A stretch of DNA of 64,000 nt from Augochlora pura (Eukaryota > Arthropoda > Insecta > Hymenoptera > Halictidae), in contig NC_135778.1 in assembly GCF_028453695.1 (NCBI RefSeq), forward strand, positions 27,207,214 through 27,271,213, given 5' to 3'. Numbering within the stretch: position 1 is the first letter of the stretch; each line of letters starts with the position of its first letter. Below are positions 21,191-33,492 of this stretch, piece after piece. Under the pieces are notes generated by a model that was not told the DNA's origin, made no database searches, and worked only from the letters and a program-made list of their open reading frames with translations. The position numbers were made by a program, and so were the translations under genes.

Positions 21191-23464
21191 GGATTTCCAC
21201 AGTGCTCCTCGATGCAATGTATCCATTGTCCTACCGTCCGATCGCCGACCACCATAGAGGTATGGCCGGCATCCGGCCGATAATTTAAATAAACACAATG
21301 CCGGGTCCGAGACGTCCCGCGGGCGGAGGCAGGCGGGAATTATAAACAGCATTGTCTCGCGGACGGGGGAACGGATCCGGTTCCCAGCGCGGCCGTTTCC
21401 TACTGGACGAGCAACCCGGAAGAAAGACGGATATAATGAACGGTTGATTATCGGCGCGCGGGGTGGGCGTCTATTCGATATGAAGGCTCGGCGTCGTCGT
21501 CGAACGCAAATGTACAATGCAAACAGCCGTACAATGGTAAGTGGAATTCTCTTTGATGTCGGCGCCGTCTCTCGATATTCTCCCAGGTCTTCTCTGTGTT
21601 CCGCCGTGACCATGCACAGGATTGCCCACTCGTCTTCCGATTTCGATGGACGCCTCTTCAGAGCGTCCCATTCATCGAGAGCCGCGTCTGGACGCCAATC
21701 GAGCTCCCCGCCAAGGCCGGACCCCAGCACGAGCGCGGCGCCTCTTTTATCTTCATCGGTCGCACGTTTTATTGTGCCTACAAACAAATCGTTCTCGAGA
21801 AATTATTTCATTTAGCTCGGCGTCGCCCGGCGCCGTCGCCGGCCATTGAATTCCCGGCGTCGTCGAACGGTCCCCTCTGCCCCCCTCCCCTACCCCACCT
21901 CCTCGTCCTCATCCTCCGCCGCCCCCGCCCCCGCCCGTGTTTGTTGCCTTTCCCGGCTGCCCCGGCTCGCACTCCCTTTGAACGATTTTATTGCTTTCAT
22001 TTTGCAGCGCGCGCGCGCGCCAGTTTCGCGGAAATTTCGCCGTCCCCTTATTCGATTTGAATTTCGCCTTTGTTCCCGCCCGGACGAATGCTACGCTGCC
22101 CTCTTTGTGCCGGACCGGTCGCGGCTATGCTTATTGGTTGATCGATATCGAGCACCGTGTTTTTCCTTGACGAAAGTCACTTTGCTTCGCCGTAATAAAC
22201 TGTACTGATTCGAGCGTCATCGGGCCAAGCGCTGTGGGACTCGTTTAGAAGCGCGATTATATTCAATTGTAAATTGTTTCAAACGCAATGTTGCACTTCC
22301 CTGAATATTTGAACGTTTACATAAAAGTGCAGGTGATATGGAAGATAATATTTTTGATGATAAGTACAGTATATGAATAAATAAATATTATCTTGTAATG
22401 GATTACATGAGATTGAAATATCGTTTTTATATATTATTTTACATTTCGTACAGGATTTTTTAAAAATCTCATCTCGGCCGGTTTTCGAAGCCGCGTAGTT
22501 TCCTTCTGTATCGAGGAACCGGTTCGTTCGCGCGGGAATTTCATCGGCGGTATTTCGGATCGCATTAATTCGGCCGCGAGACACGTTCGATTACGACGTG
22601 GTATCGTTTAATTCGGGAATTTCAAGGAAAAATATTTGTGTCCCTGATATCATATTTCGTGTCCGATTATTTGCGGCCCCGCGCCATTAGGTAAATTACG
22701 GCGGCCGATCGTAATTCACCGCGATGCTATTCGTATCCTGTATTTAAATGCGTATTATTTAAATTTTCTACATCGTGTCTCTTTATAGTCACATTAACCG
22801 TGCGCAGCCCCCGGCGTGCCCACGGAATTATGCTACCGCAGGCTTCCGTTCGTTTATAAATAAATTCCGGTGTAATTGGAACACACCTCTCGGCGAACTA
22901 CTGGCCGCTACCGGTTACGGTATAAATTTAAATATTAATTTATGGCTTCTTTTCGAGAAAATGAATAAAACACGAATCCTCCATAAATATTCCGGCGATC
23001 TCGTTCGCCGAAGAAAAAGGGAAACCGACTAATAATTATATTTAGTCCGCTGCCTTTTCACGCTCGCGAAGGGCCCCGGCTTTTCACCTTTTCCGCCGCT
23101 GACACAGCACGCTACTAATTAGCGTTTCGTTTTATTTGTTGCCTCGATTTTTGCCACACATACCCGCGGCTGCATATATTTCTACCAGCATCGAATGTTG
23201 TTTTATGGAAGAGCTTACAAAGGAATAAGTAATAAATTCGAATTTTTGTCGCGCTTTAATCGGGAAAAATTAAGGGTCGCCTTCGAGGTGTTGGTACATC
23301 TTTTTATCGGAATTATTGTTATCCGAATTATTCCAATTATATGACAATTGCCGTCAGTGGTTAATGCAAGTTTCACGAGTTCGATAGAGATTGTTAATTA
23401 CTCTTTGTTTGCATGTAAGGGATGATATAGGGTTTAATGTGTCGGTGTTTATGCTTTGGACTTG
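21191..23464. other. Large GC-rich block, no gene seen
   Basis: The most CpG-rich stretch is 21.2-22.1 kb, with a C-rich tract at 21870-21935 and (GC)7 at 22007-22020. It holds the longest open frame of the window (223 codons, minus, 21116-21787). That frame ends inside the 30-bp minisatellite and is overlapped by four open frames on the other strand, so I do not call it. 22.6-23.3 kb has AT-rich homeodomain-like words (TAATTA, ATTTAAAT) inside GC-rich DNA, a texture often seen in conserved non-coding DNA. Confidence 0.55.
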
Positions 23465-23800
23465 ATCCAGTTTGAAATGCCATTACTTCTGAACTATGGG
23501 TATTACGGACTCAAATTTGGCATACGTTATTCTTGGACTTCTCTATAAACATCCTAAATTTATCGTAAACGTTCGGTAATCGTTGTAATAAAATAACAGT
23601 TCCCAGAGACCATCTTGTTTAGGGATTCAGTCAACGTTATGTGCGCTGTAGATTTCACCCAATTGAAACTGACCGAACTTCCAAACTATTAATTATTATT
23701 ACCTACAATTTTGCACATGCTATACTCAAACATCACTAAAGATGGCCAAAAAATTTCAAACCATTTAGGTTATTTTTTCCGTGCGAGAAAAATTCTCAAA
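23465..23800. repeat. About 190-bp tandem duplication
   Basis: TGATCCAGTTTGAAATGCC with ACTTCTGAACTATGGGTATT at 23465 matches CACCCAATTGAAACTGACC with ACTTCCAAACTATTAATTATT at about 23656. Both are followed by AAATTTGGCATACGTTATTC or AATTTTGCACATGCTATACTC and ATAAACATCCTAAA or AAACATCACTAAA. Two units are clear. Confidence 0.65.
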
Positions 23801-24994
23801 GATCACCTACATATCTCACAGACCTCAACAAAAGAAGAATCTCTATAAGGGGATGTTCAACCCTTGGAAGATTTTGACATAACTTTCACAAACAAATAAA
23901 TATCTCTTTCCTTTCTTTCCACCTTCAAAAAATATTAGTGACAATAAAAACTAAATAGGTGTCCCAAAAACAATTCCAAAATGGTGTCTACCTGAGATCA
24001 CTTAAAGTAACTTCCTATTTCGAAAAATCATGTGAGAGAAGACTCATCTAATTAATAAACAAAACCGCGGGTTGTAATTGCGCTAAGGTAAAAGTAGCTC
24101 ACAACGACGTCAAGAACTCGAGCGACTTTTTGGACACCGTCTGTGTCGTCTCAAGTACGAGTGCAGCGAGACCGGGCCGCCGCGCGAGGATTAAAACGTT
24201 GAACATTGTTAAGAGAGCGTCTGGGCAGGTAATCGGGTCTGATAAATATTCAATCCGGCCGACGGGGAGACGAAGCGGACAGTTAGCAGCGCGCAAGCAA
24301 ATGGGCCGGCTCGGATCCTCGTTGCGACCTCGGTGCCAGAATTGCCGTGGCTTTCCCGTGTCTTGCGTCCCCCCGGAGCTCGCGAATATGCGATCGTGCG
24401 CCGACCGTGTGTTACGCGGCTGCACTTCGACGGCTTTCCGTGGATCCCTGTCCTCAGCTGCCGGCAGATAACATCCAATTTGTGCGCAAACCACCGGATC
24501 TCGCGTGGCCGCAGATTCTCGACTTCCTTCCACCCCTCCGCCCCCTTGCGCTGGCCAGCCCCGGTTCCTTCCGAACTCTTCCTGCTTCTCCGCGACGACT
24601 TCGGCCGGTCCCCGGTTCAGTTTCCTCTTCACGTTTAACTTCGTTTCCTCCATTCTTCCATTTCATGTTTCTTTATTTTCGGCACCGAAATGGTTTATGG
24701 CGGCGCGCTCTGTCCACCGGCTACATCTCGCTACCGCCCTCGTCATGGCTTTTCTGTTCTCCTTTGAACAGTTCCGAGAGATACACCTCGGGACAAAGGT
24801 TGAGGAAACACCTTTTAAAATGCGAGAACTTTTCACGAACTCTGCTGAACGACTCGGATTTTAGGTAATAAGGTGACTTAGTGCGTTGAGGAATGTTTAA
24901 AATGCTTTGTTTTTAGTTTTGGTATTGTTCGAGATGATGGAGTGGAATACTCGTTTTTAGCTTTCTTATGAGAAGCAGGGAATAGCGGTTGATT
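23801..24994. other. No gene seen
   Basis: AT-rich to 24.06 kb, then a GC-rich block (24.1-24.85 kb) where six open frames of 70-184 codons overlap on both strands. None has a recognised domain. Confidence 0.55.
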
Positions 24995-24998
24995 TTAA

Positions 24999-25240
24999 CG
25001 CCTTACCGTACTTTGACGAGTCCGACTCGCGATGGAAATTACTAGCAATACATTATTAAGTATGGATGTTATTCTGTTCTTTAAAATTGGAATAAAATTG
25101 TAATACTTTGTTATTAATATTTAAGCATTCTAGTGAATTCAGGCATGGAATAAACATTAATGTTCTGTCCCTTCTAAGAAATTATATTAATTGAAAAATT
25201 CCTAATCGCAGTGACTGTGACGAAAATGGTACGGCAAGGT
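24999..25240. mobile_element. TTAA-flanked MITE, copy 1 (CCTTACCGTAC ends)
   Basis: TTAA (24995-24998) is followed by CGCCTTACCGTACTTTGACG. The right end reads CGAAAATGGTACGGCAAGG then TTTAA, with TTAA at 25241-25244. The ends are inverted copies CCTTRCCGTAC. TTAA duplication is the hallmark of piggyBac-type transposition. The copy at 49797-49979 is homologous throughout (TTATTAAGTAYRRATGTTAT, CTTCTAAGAAATTAT). Confidence 0.8.
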
Positions 25241-25249
25241 TTAAATAGC

Positions 25250-26335
25250 ATGTTGTCTCGTGAGAAATATTTGTCGATCTTGAAATGTCGACGAAGTTAT
25301 TTATAGGTTATCAAGACGGTGTATTAATTTTATTTTTATTTTTAATGCTGTCTTTCTTCAAAACTTTGCGTTTTCTGAAATTGTAAGATTTCTATGAAAT
25401 GCTGCTCTCACGTTTCGGATCGTATTTTGAAGAGGACATTTTTTACGGGGGAATACGTTAGTGGAATCGAAAGTAAAGACTTTGCACTGTAAAACGAGCA
25501 TAAAAAGTTTGGTCTGCGATTTTTTTTTACGAAGTTACAACAGTTTGAATATTGAGGATTGTTTAAGGGTTGATGATCCCTGAGTTCTTCCGGTGCAGTG
25601 GCACAGTCTCTATTCTAAGTACAAAGTTCGGTAAAAAAAAACGCAGATCAATGTTTTGGGACTCATTGCAAAGTGGAGACTTCACTCTTGAATTTCATAT
25701 ATGTTGAGTCACCAAAAAAAATTGTTTTACTTCTTTACAGATATCTCTAAATTCAAAATATTTCTGAAGAATCACTGTTTTCGTTTCTTAACCCGTGTTA
25801 TGTAGAATAATTCTTTTACCTAAATAACATTAACGTATTTAAAACTTGAGACTTTGCCCTTTAAAATGAGCCTAGATCGACTGCCCTACGATTTTTTATC
25901 ATAAAGTTACAGTAGCTCCAATACCGACGATTATTTAGGGGTTGATTGATCCATGAGTCATTTTGGCATCGAAAGCATACCTCTCATCCAAAGTACCATA
26001 AGGCGGCAAGAAAAAATCGCAGCCCCACTTTTTTGCACTGATTCGAAATCTAAGTTTTTAACCTTAACATTCATATAATTGCAGCTTTATTAAAAAAAAT
26101 TTTTGATCATTCTACAGACATGTAAATTTCCAAATTTCCGAAATCTAAGCATTTTTATTCTTGTGCCTGTATTTCAATGTAAAATTTTTTTAACTAAAAA
26201 ATACGATAGACCCTTCGAAAGTACAAACTTTGCTCTTTCAAACGAGTATAAAAAAAACAACTCTGTGATTTTTCTTCGCGAAGTTACATTACTTCGAATA
26301 TTGCCAATATCTCGGAACGTAATGAATAACCTGTA
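25250..26335. repeat. Dispersed satellite-like repeat, copy 1
   Basis: The anchor ACTTTGCMCTKTAAAAYGAG occurs at 25479 and 25851, and as ACTTTGCTCTTTCAAACGAG at 26227, at 372 and 376 bp. A half-unit anchor (GGAGACTTCACTCTTGAATT) lies near 25679, so the basic monomer is about 187 bp. Each long unit continues CGATTTTTTWCGAAGTTACA, GAATATTGAGGATTG and GGGTTGATGATCC. 25250-25560 is closely collinear with 30800-31090. Confidence 0.88.
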
Positions 26336-27538
26336 AATACTTTCACGTTTTCATGGTTTACGAAATGAGGTGAATAAATTTCTTTTGAAACATACAACAT
26401 TTAGTTACATATTCAAATAATAATAGTAATTCAGTTCAAATAATAATAATAATAATAATAATAATTAAAATCGTTTGTTTACTTGTTTATTTGTATATCT
26501 ATATATTTTTCCCCGGCCCTGATTGCAAGGCATTGTTGACGCCCCGACGAATTCTCCGACTCCGATTCCGTAAATAATTGGTCACCCCGTACGTTTTTAT
26601 CTCGCTCTGCAACAATGATTTGATTCCACTGGCCGCGATGTGCTTTATCGAGCATCGATTATTAATTTATTTTCGCGGCGGCGACGGGTTACACGGTCAA
26701 AGGATTCAATTAAAAATGCGTGTTGCGAACGCATTAAGATTGAGAATGCCGGCGAATAAAGCAGCAGGAGAACGGACGGACGGGAAGCGGACCTTTTCAC
26801 CTGTGGAAAATTTATTCCCGTCCAACCTTAGTAATTGCACTTTTCTTTGTGCCACCGAACGTGTGCACATTATTTCAATTGCGCGATATGAACTGCGCGT
26901 CTCGGTGGAAAATAGGAGCGATGGGCGGCTCTTTTATTGAACAGATTTTATTGAAGCTCGCATATTTTATTTACGCTTTGAGGCAGTGTCGACAGAGACC
27001 GTTCAATTATTTTTACCGTTTATGAATATTTAATAAATTGCTGCGCTCCGTCGTATCGAGGAAACTACCGCTTCAAATGATTCTGGTGGTGCATGGGTCA
27101 CTAGAGAACCTCTGCGACTACAAAAATACCAGAACTGTATAGCGAGTCGATTGATTTTACAGTCTATGGTTTCTTTTTCACTTTTTATATGCTGTAGAAT
27201 AATCGAAATCAGAGTTCTAATGATTGATGGAGAACTGTGGCTGTCGTTAGCGGCGCCTGGGTCGATCTGGACCCGCGTCGACTTTACCGTATTCGGAGAT
27301 ATACTATTATTTATAGAGATTATTTAGATTATGTTATATAGATAGATTATATTATATTTCTGTTATATATTATATTATATGCAGCAAGATATTATGTTAA
27401 AATATATATATATATATCAATTAACTACCTGTTACTATCCATTTCATATAATTAAATTTAGTTATTTTCTTCATCTCCGACGTCGACAGACATTTAACAA
27501 CAATGTGCAGTCATCGACGCGAGTCGTTACATGTTCAT
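26336..27538. other. No gene seen; AAT microsatellite
   Basis: (AAT)n lies at 26440-26464 and AT-rich low complexity at 27310-27415. 26520-27300 is GC-richer. CTGGGTCGATCTGGACCC near 27257 can fold on itself. TTTAACCCCTTTCAC at 27538 looks like the left end of a TTAA element whose right end I cannot find. Confidence 0.5.
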
Positions 27539-27745
27539 TTAACCCCTTTCACTATATTAAAGAGTCACTCTCGCGACACCGTACACTTAGCAAAAATCAC
27601 TGCCGACTTTTTCTAAATTTGAGTCTTCTGTCATCGAAATCAGAGAATGACACTAAATAAAGACAATCAGAGAACAAAACCCTCTCGTTTTTTTTTAAAT
27701 ATCTCAAGACCTAATCATTTCTTTGCCATGTTATTAAATATCCTG

Positions 27746-27857
27746 TTAACACATTGTTGATCGGTCAGGAGTTAAGTCGTGTTTGCATTCCCAAACTAAT
27801 AATAGCCGGTGACATGAGGTATATTCAGGATAAAATTGCCGGTCAACAAAATGTTAA
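27746..27857. mobile_element. Short TTAA-ended MITE, 112 bp
   Basis: Left end TTAACACATTGTTGATCGG; right end GCCGGTCAACAAAATGTTAA, its inverted copy with few mismatches. TTAA stands at both outer edges. There is no coding capacity. Confidence 0.75.
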
Positions 27858-29053
27858 TGTAACTATGGTTGATCCTTGTTGTCGAAAATCCCTACAATAA
27901 TAACGGAGTTATGACTTGAAACAATTGCGTGGGACCACCCTGTATAGAAACAGGTCTTAGGTAGCTTTTGGGGAAGGAATCCATGTGTCGTGGCTGAGGT
28001 AGTCGCCACAAAAGAATGTAAAATTTTGGGTGTCACAGGGTCAACGTCGCCGAACAGTCGCCGTCACCGCGGGCCCGGCCCCGACAACGATAACCATAAA
28101 TTCGCGCCGCGATCATCGACAGGTTTAATAATCCCCCGGCGAGGCACGTCCGAACGTGAAATTAGGCGGGGATAAAAACTGCAGCCAGCGCCGGGGCATT
28201 ATGGAACGCAGAAATTCGCGCCTCGTCGATCCGAATTACAGCTTACGGTCGATTTTAACGATCCGCCGAAGCAGCTGCAGCGAATCGAGCTTCCTCGTGC
28301 CACGGATTCTCCACGGGGCTCGGTATGTCCGAGGGGAACGAGTGTTTGAGAAGGAGGGAAAAACGGAAGGGTTCGGCGAGGAGGGCGCGGACCGTGGAGG
28401 GAGGGGGCGACGTGGGGGCGGGGAGGATGGGGGCAGGCAGCGGAAGCTCGAAGCTCGCCCCATGAACCGTGCCTCTTCTCCGAGAGATGCCCGATGTTGT
28501 CGTGAGCTTCAATGCAAAAAATCCGCTCCACCGTTTCCTTCGCTTTCTTTCTCTTTTTTTCTTCCACCCTGCTCGTTTTTCTCCGCTTTTAATTCCCCGG
28601 ACGATATTTATTAAAAATACTGTGTTCAAGACGCGAGCGCCGACGGAGCGCGAGCCGAACATTTTAGGCCGCCACGGTTCCGGATTATTCACGGCGGTTC
28701 GATTGTCATTAGTCGCCGGGGCATTCTCCGCGTTTTCGAGAACAATCGGTGCACCGTTCCGTGGAAGATGTTTACAGTTTGTTTCTGCTCCTTGCAAATA
28801 ATCGAGGCTTGGTTATGCGCGGAACGTATGCGCGGAACGTATGCGCTCGTGTGTATTGGTTGTGACTAGACTGCAGGCTTTGCGCGTTTGTTGTAGAAAT
28901 GATTGGCTCAGATGTAAAACTGCGAGGACGTGAGAAGAATTTAATGATTTTGTTACGTTTGTTTTAACGTTGTCGAAGGTATTGGAAGAAGCAATTTTAT
29001 GTAAATTTTTCTGCAATTTATTCTAAGCAGTTTTATTGAAATTTTACTTACAG
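27858..29053. other. GC-rich block, no gene seen
   Basis: 28.0-28.8 kb is CpG-rich with GA/G-rich low complexity (28380-28440). It has overlapping open frames of up to 180 codons on both strands and no recognised domain. A direct duplication GCGCGGAACGTAT lies at about 28816-28842. Confidence 0.55.
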
Positions 29054-29057
29054 TTAA

Positions 29058-29550
29058 CCCATTGACTACGACAGACTTTGATACGCACCATCCTTTCTAT
29101 ACGGTAAGAATTGAGTTACGATGTGCGCTGACAACGGCAAATTTTTGGAGAGGGATGCATTTTTATGAAAACATCTCAATGATCAAGAAATTAAATTTTA
29201 CTACATTAAAACCATATTATTTCTTACGTCGTATTCTGAACCGTATTGCTACTGTAAATATTCAACATTTAATATTAATGTAAGGCTTTCTTCACAACAT
29301 ATTTAGTAATCTAGTAAAGTGTGATATATAATTCGAAACATGGATTAATAGAAAATCACATTTCTTACATTCGTAATGTGTCTCGCTTTTTTTATGTTTT
29401 CGTTTCACTACACGTTTGCGTCTTTTGCTTAATTGTGGTAAGATCTATCGAAATAATTATCGATAAAATTCTCAGGACGCTTACAGGCGCTCTCAGTATT
29501 ACATACGTGAACTTTCTAAGCACCTGTAGGCGGCCAAAGTAGCCAAGGGG
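29058..29550. mobile_element. TTAA-flanked MITE, 493 bp (CCCATTGACTAC ends)
   Basis: TTAA (29054-29057) precedes CCCATTGACTACGAC; GTAGCCAAGGGG precedes TTAA (29551-29554). The inverted ends are CCCMTTGRCTAC. The interior is AT-rich without a long frame, so it is non-autonomous. Terminal CCC plus TTAA duplication points to the piggyBac superfamily. Confidence 0.75.
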
Positions 29551-29609
29551 TTAAGTAGATTGAAAGGTAGCGTAAATTTCACTTAAGAACGTCTGCAAAA
29601 ATAGAAATA

Positions 29610-29789
29610 TTAAGTCTGCCGGAAAATTCTGAAAAAGAAAGAAAACAGTAAATTTTGTATGCAGCTAATATTTATTCTATTATTATAATAATTTAATATA
29701 ATCGTAATTTAATAATTGAATATAATCGATTTATGAATATCATTTTTGAGAAATGTATGTCGCAAGTAAAATGACATTAGCGGACCTAA
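29610..29789. mobile_element. Mariner-type MITE, copy 2, complete
   Basis: Starts TTAAGTCTGCCGGAAAATTC and ends TTAGCGGACCTAA, with TA on both sides (29608-29609 and 29790-29791). Termini are inverted copies TTARGTCYGC. The 180-bp interior matches the copy at 10992. TA duplication and this terminus fit the Tc1/mariner superfamily. Confidence 0.8.
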
Positions 29790-29791
29790 TA

Positions 29792-30799
29792 CAATCAATC
29801 GAAAAGAAAAACAGTGTTAAAATTCTGCTTACATAACAAAACTAAAGCATCAACGTAAAAATTGCTAGCAACAGAAATCTATCGCTATATTCTCTAAATA
29901 TGCATTTGTAAACAGTTTAGTTGAATTGCAGTTGAATCGGAGCCCGACGAAAATAAATACACACATTTCGCAGAAACAATCCACGGTTCTGGCAGAATTT
30001 CGTCTTAATTGGCCGGCGCAATAATTGCTAACAAACTTCCAGCATCAAAATATACGTTCGCTGATTAATCGTCGAAAATGGCGATAATTAAATTATGCTG
30101 CCAAATGTTTTTGCCCATCGGTACGGTAGCGGCGACCAGCCGGCATAATAAAATCCCGTGGACAAATTTGATTACACCTGTCAGAATCGAATAAAAATTT
30201 CATCCTCGATCGTTCGCGATATTTTCGCAGAATTTTGTTGTAATTACGTCGGAGCAATTTTTCGAGGATCGCCGAGAAAAGTCCGTGTCGGTCGCTCGCG
30301 TGCGTGCGCGCGCGCGCGCGCGTCGCTCGCAAAAATAGTTCGCGCCGTAAATGGCGGCCGGCGCTCGGTCGTTCTATAAAGCGCAAATATTATGCGAGTG
30401 CGTCGTAACCTGCGACACGGCGGCAACGCCGTTTGACCTCCATTAATAACGAACAGTTTATTCTCCGCAGATTGTAAACATAATTAAGGGTCTCGTTAAC
30501 ATGAGCAAACGATAGCGAACCCTAGCCCCGGCCCCCGTATTTCGCCCGGAGACGCGCAACCTGACAGCCCGCCCCTCCCCCCAAAAATAGAAAGAGACCG
30601 GCTTCCTGATCAAATGCCGTTCCCTGTTTGTTTACCCGCCTCAACCTCCCCCCACCCAATCTTCCGTAGGAATATTAATTATGAATATCTAATTTCAGCT
30701 TTCTGCAGTTTTACCCCCTGCGGAATTCTTTATCAGCCGCGGAGTAAAATGTTTCCTTCCGTTGCGGTTCCGTGGACCACCATGTGGCACAATAGAGAG
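29792..30799. other. No gene seen; alternating GC tract
   Basis: AT-rich to 30.06 kb, GC-rich after. Alternating GC runs 17 nt at 30306-30322. Short open frames on both strands lack domains. Confidence 0.55.
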
Positions 30800-31560
30800 T
30801 TGTAAAATGTTTTCTGGTCTTGAGATATCGACGAGGTCGTGGGGTCGCGTGCATTAATTCAATTTTTATTTTTAAGTACTTTCTTCGAAATTTTGCTCCT
30901 TCTATAATTGTAAAATTTCTATGAAATACTGTTCTCACTTTTCGGGTTGTATTTTAAAGGGGAAATTTTTTATGGGGGAATACTTTAGTGGAATCGAAAG
31001 TAAAGACTTTGCACTGTAAAACGAGCATAAAAAGTTTTGTCTGCGATTTTTTTTACGATGTTACAACTGTTTGTATATTGAGGATTGTTTGAGGGTTGAT
31101 GATCGTTCAGCTATTCTATCGCAGTGGCGCAGTTTTTATTCAAAGTGCAATAATTCGGTAAGAAAAAAATCGCAGATCAAAGTTTTGGGACTCAATGCAA
31201 AGGGGAAACTTCAATCTTAATTTTTGTGTAGTGTTACTCACAAAAAATTTTTTTTTATTTCTGTGCAGACTTAGAATTCATAGAATTGCAAAAGAATCAT
31301 TATTTTCACTTTTTAACCCATGTCATAGAGAATAATTTTTTTTTTACTAAAACAGCATTAATATATTCGAAACTTAAGTCTTTATCCTTTGAAATGAGCG
31401 TAGGTACATCAGCCGACAATTTCCTTTCACAAAGTTACATTATTTTAAATATTGACAATTATTCAAGAGTTCAATAATCCCTGATTCCACTGTTCATTCA
31501 AACTGCGACAAACTGTTAAAAAAAAACCGTAGAACAAAATTTTTGATATCCATGAAAAAA
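30800..31560. repeat. Dispersed satellite-like repeat, copy 2
   Basis: Collinear with 25250-25950, including TTGTAARATTTCTATGAAAT, GGGGGAATACKTTAGTGGAA, TCGAAAGTAAAGACTTTGCA and AAACGAGCATAAAAAGTTT. Unit anchors stand at 31006 and about 31379, 373 bp apart, with a half-unit between. Similarity to copy 1 is much higher over the first 300 bp than later, so the two copies may have exchanged or been duplicated more recently there. Confidence 0.88.
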
Positions 31561-31669
31561 GAAAACTGTATTCTAAAAATTTATAAAATTTAAATCCTAA
31601 GATAAATTTATTAATTCCTCTACAAACGTATGAATTCAACCGCGCATTGAAATCGTTCCTAAGCCTTAA

Positions 31670-31848
31670 CCCTTTGCAGTCCTATGTCGAGTGTGACTCG
31701 ACATTAGTTTTTGTCAGGATTTATTGTGGAATACATGAATTTAATAAGCGCATAAAAGGTACAAGTAAATATCAAATAAAATACTTAAAAGCGTTGGGAT
31801 GAGGAGTTGCTGGTAACGAAATTGAAATAAAATTCGGAGTGCAAAGGA
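31670..31848. mobile_element. TTAA-flanked MITE, 179 bp (CCCTTTGCAGTCC ends)
   Basis: TTAA (31666-31669) precedes CCCTTTGCAGTCC; GGAGTGCAAAGGA precedes TTAA (31849-31852). Inside the left end is an 8-bp palindrome, TGTCGAGT and ACTCGACA at 31685-31703 around a GTG loop, forming a sub-terminal hairpin. There is no coding capacity. Confidence 0.8.
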
Positions 31849-31852
31849 TTAA

Positions 31853-32984
31853 AGCATCGACAAAGTAATTTGCCATACACAGACATTATTTCCCAAGTTT
31901 CACTGTATTTAAACATTTAAGTGGATTTTCCTTTACTATAATTCTACTACCATAATCTAAATAAATCATTATGCCTGTTAGCAGCGTGAGAAACCGCTAG
32001 TTCGCCTAATGGAAAACAAGTAAATCCTCATTAGACGATCGCAATTTCGTTGATGCGGTGCTGAATCGCAATGGTCTTGATCCAAGTCCGGGTTAGGTTC
32101 CGGTTTAGGTCGATATTGGCCGGCGTATTCGCGCCGTGAGATTTAGAGGGTCGTCGCGCGGTTGTTTTTGACGATTGGGACCCTTCATTGAAGCCCCGGC
32201 AGCGGCAGCAGCAGCAGCCGAAAATTTATATTCGCGGCGGTTTGGCGCTCGTTGAAAATACGACGTGGCTGCTAGAATATCCAGCCTCTGAATTATGAGG
32301 TGAATCCGGCGGGGGCGAACTTCTCGAGAACTTTTCGGCGACTCCGGGGCCACACTTTCCTCCTGTTTTCAAATTGGCCGTGCCACTTCCGTCTTATAAA
32401 TAGCCCGCTTCCTTCGGGAACTTTTGTGCCCCGGCTCTCTGGATCGCTTTGGACGTTATTCCACCGATTCTCCTTGCCCCGGTCTCGCGGGCTTGTTTAT
32501 CCGCTCGCGCGACAGATTGGCCTGGCCAGGCTAAGCGTCGAGATCCACTTCCTTCGTCGATTATGCCGTTCGTTAATTACTCGATCGATCTATTACCAAG
32601 CCGTCTCTGCCCCCCCCCCCCTGTCGCTCCTTCTTCATTCTGCAGAAAAATCGACGCGTCGAAAGTTCTCGACGCCCGACGGTTATTGTGCCGACACGCT
32701 GCCGAATGATAGATGCTCGCCAGCTTGATTTATAGCCGCGGAGGTTCATCAGAAGAAAGTGAAGTGTTTGATTTGTAGCTATCAAAGCACTGACCTGACG
32801 CGCCGCTTCGGCAGCCCGGGAAACGGCTAACAAAAACAGTTGCTGGCCCAGGAGGGTCCATTGAATCGGCAAGTGCCCTAACCGGGTGGACCACTGTTTG
32901 TTCGACTTCTTTGGTTTACTCGTTGCTACCTGCGGCCAGTCCTGTACCCTATTTTCGGGGCTAGCGCAGCCAGACGTAGCCTAA
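31853..32984. other. No gene seen
   Basis: AT-rich, then GC-rich from 32.04 kb. Simple repeats: (GCA)n at 32196-32219 and 12 C at 32610-32621. Open frames up to 142 codons overlap on both strands without domains. Confidence 0.55.
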
Positions 32985-33420
32985 GTTAGCCGGAGTGTTT
33001 CTCGATAGTAACGACTTTAAGAGCTGGACTAGGAATGATTGAGACTCTAGACTGCAAACTTTGGCTCTAGACTATAGGTTCTTAGGTACTAGATGCTACA
33101 TCATACCATATTTGTCACTATAATTATACTTTACAATATTAGACGATTATACTCTACGATATTATACTCTACAAAATTGTATTATATTATACTCTAAATT
33201 GTAGTCTAGGTTACGCTAGCTCTAGTGATCGTCATCAGGAATGATCAGGCGATCTTGGACTATGAATGATTTAACAACAACAAACTCTAAGCTGTGATCT
33301 TTATCTTACCTTCCACACCTAGCATGATCTAATTTCTTCATTACTGTAGCCTAAGTTAGACTATAGTGTAGTCTTCTTCTTCAGTATACTCCCAATTTAA
33401 TTGATTTATGAGAAAAATGA
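32985..33420. repeat. Diverged tandem array, first part
   Basis: Repeats GAGCTGGACTAGGAATGATT, GATCTTGGACTATGAATGATT and CTAAGTTAG-type phrases, with an AT-rich sub-array of ATTATACTCTACRA around 33120-33190. The same phrases return at 33770-34000 (GGAGCTGGACTATGAATGATT, ATACCCTATTTGTCACC against ATACCATATTTGTCACT). Periods are irregular. Confidence 0.65.
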
Positions 33421-33492
33421 GTTATCCTGTTACATCCCTGTCACCTCATTGTAATTGATTAACTGAATGAAAATTACATTGTAATGAATTAA

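Noticed and set aside
21116..21787. 223-codon open frame on the minus strand, the longest of the window
   Set aside because: Its last part lies in the 30-bp minisatellite, it is overlapped by several open frames on the other strand, it has no recognisable domain, and GC-rich DNA gives such frames by chance.
27539..27745. TTAACCCCTTTCAC as a MITE left end
   Set aside because: No inverted right end with TTAA was found downstream, so only noted.
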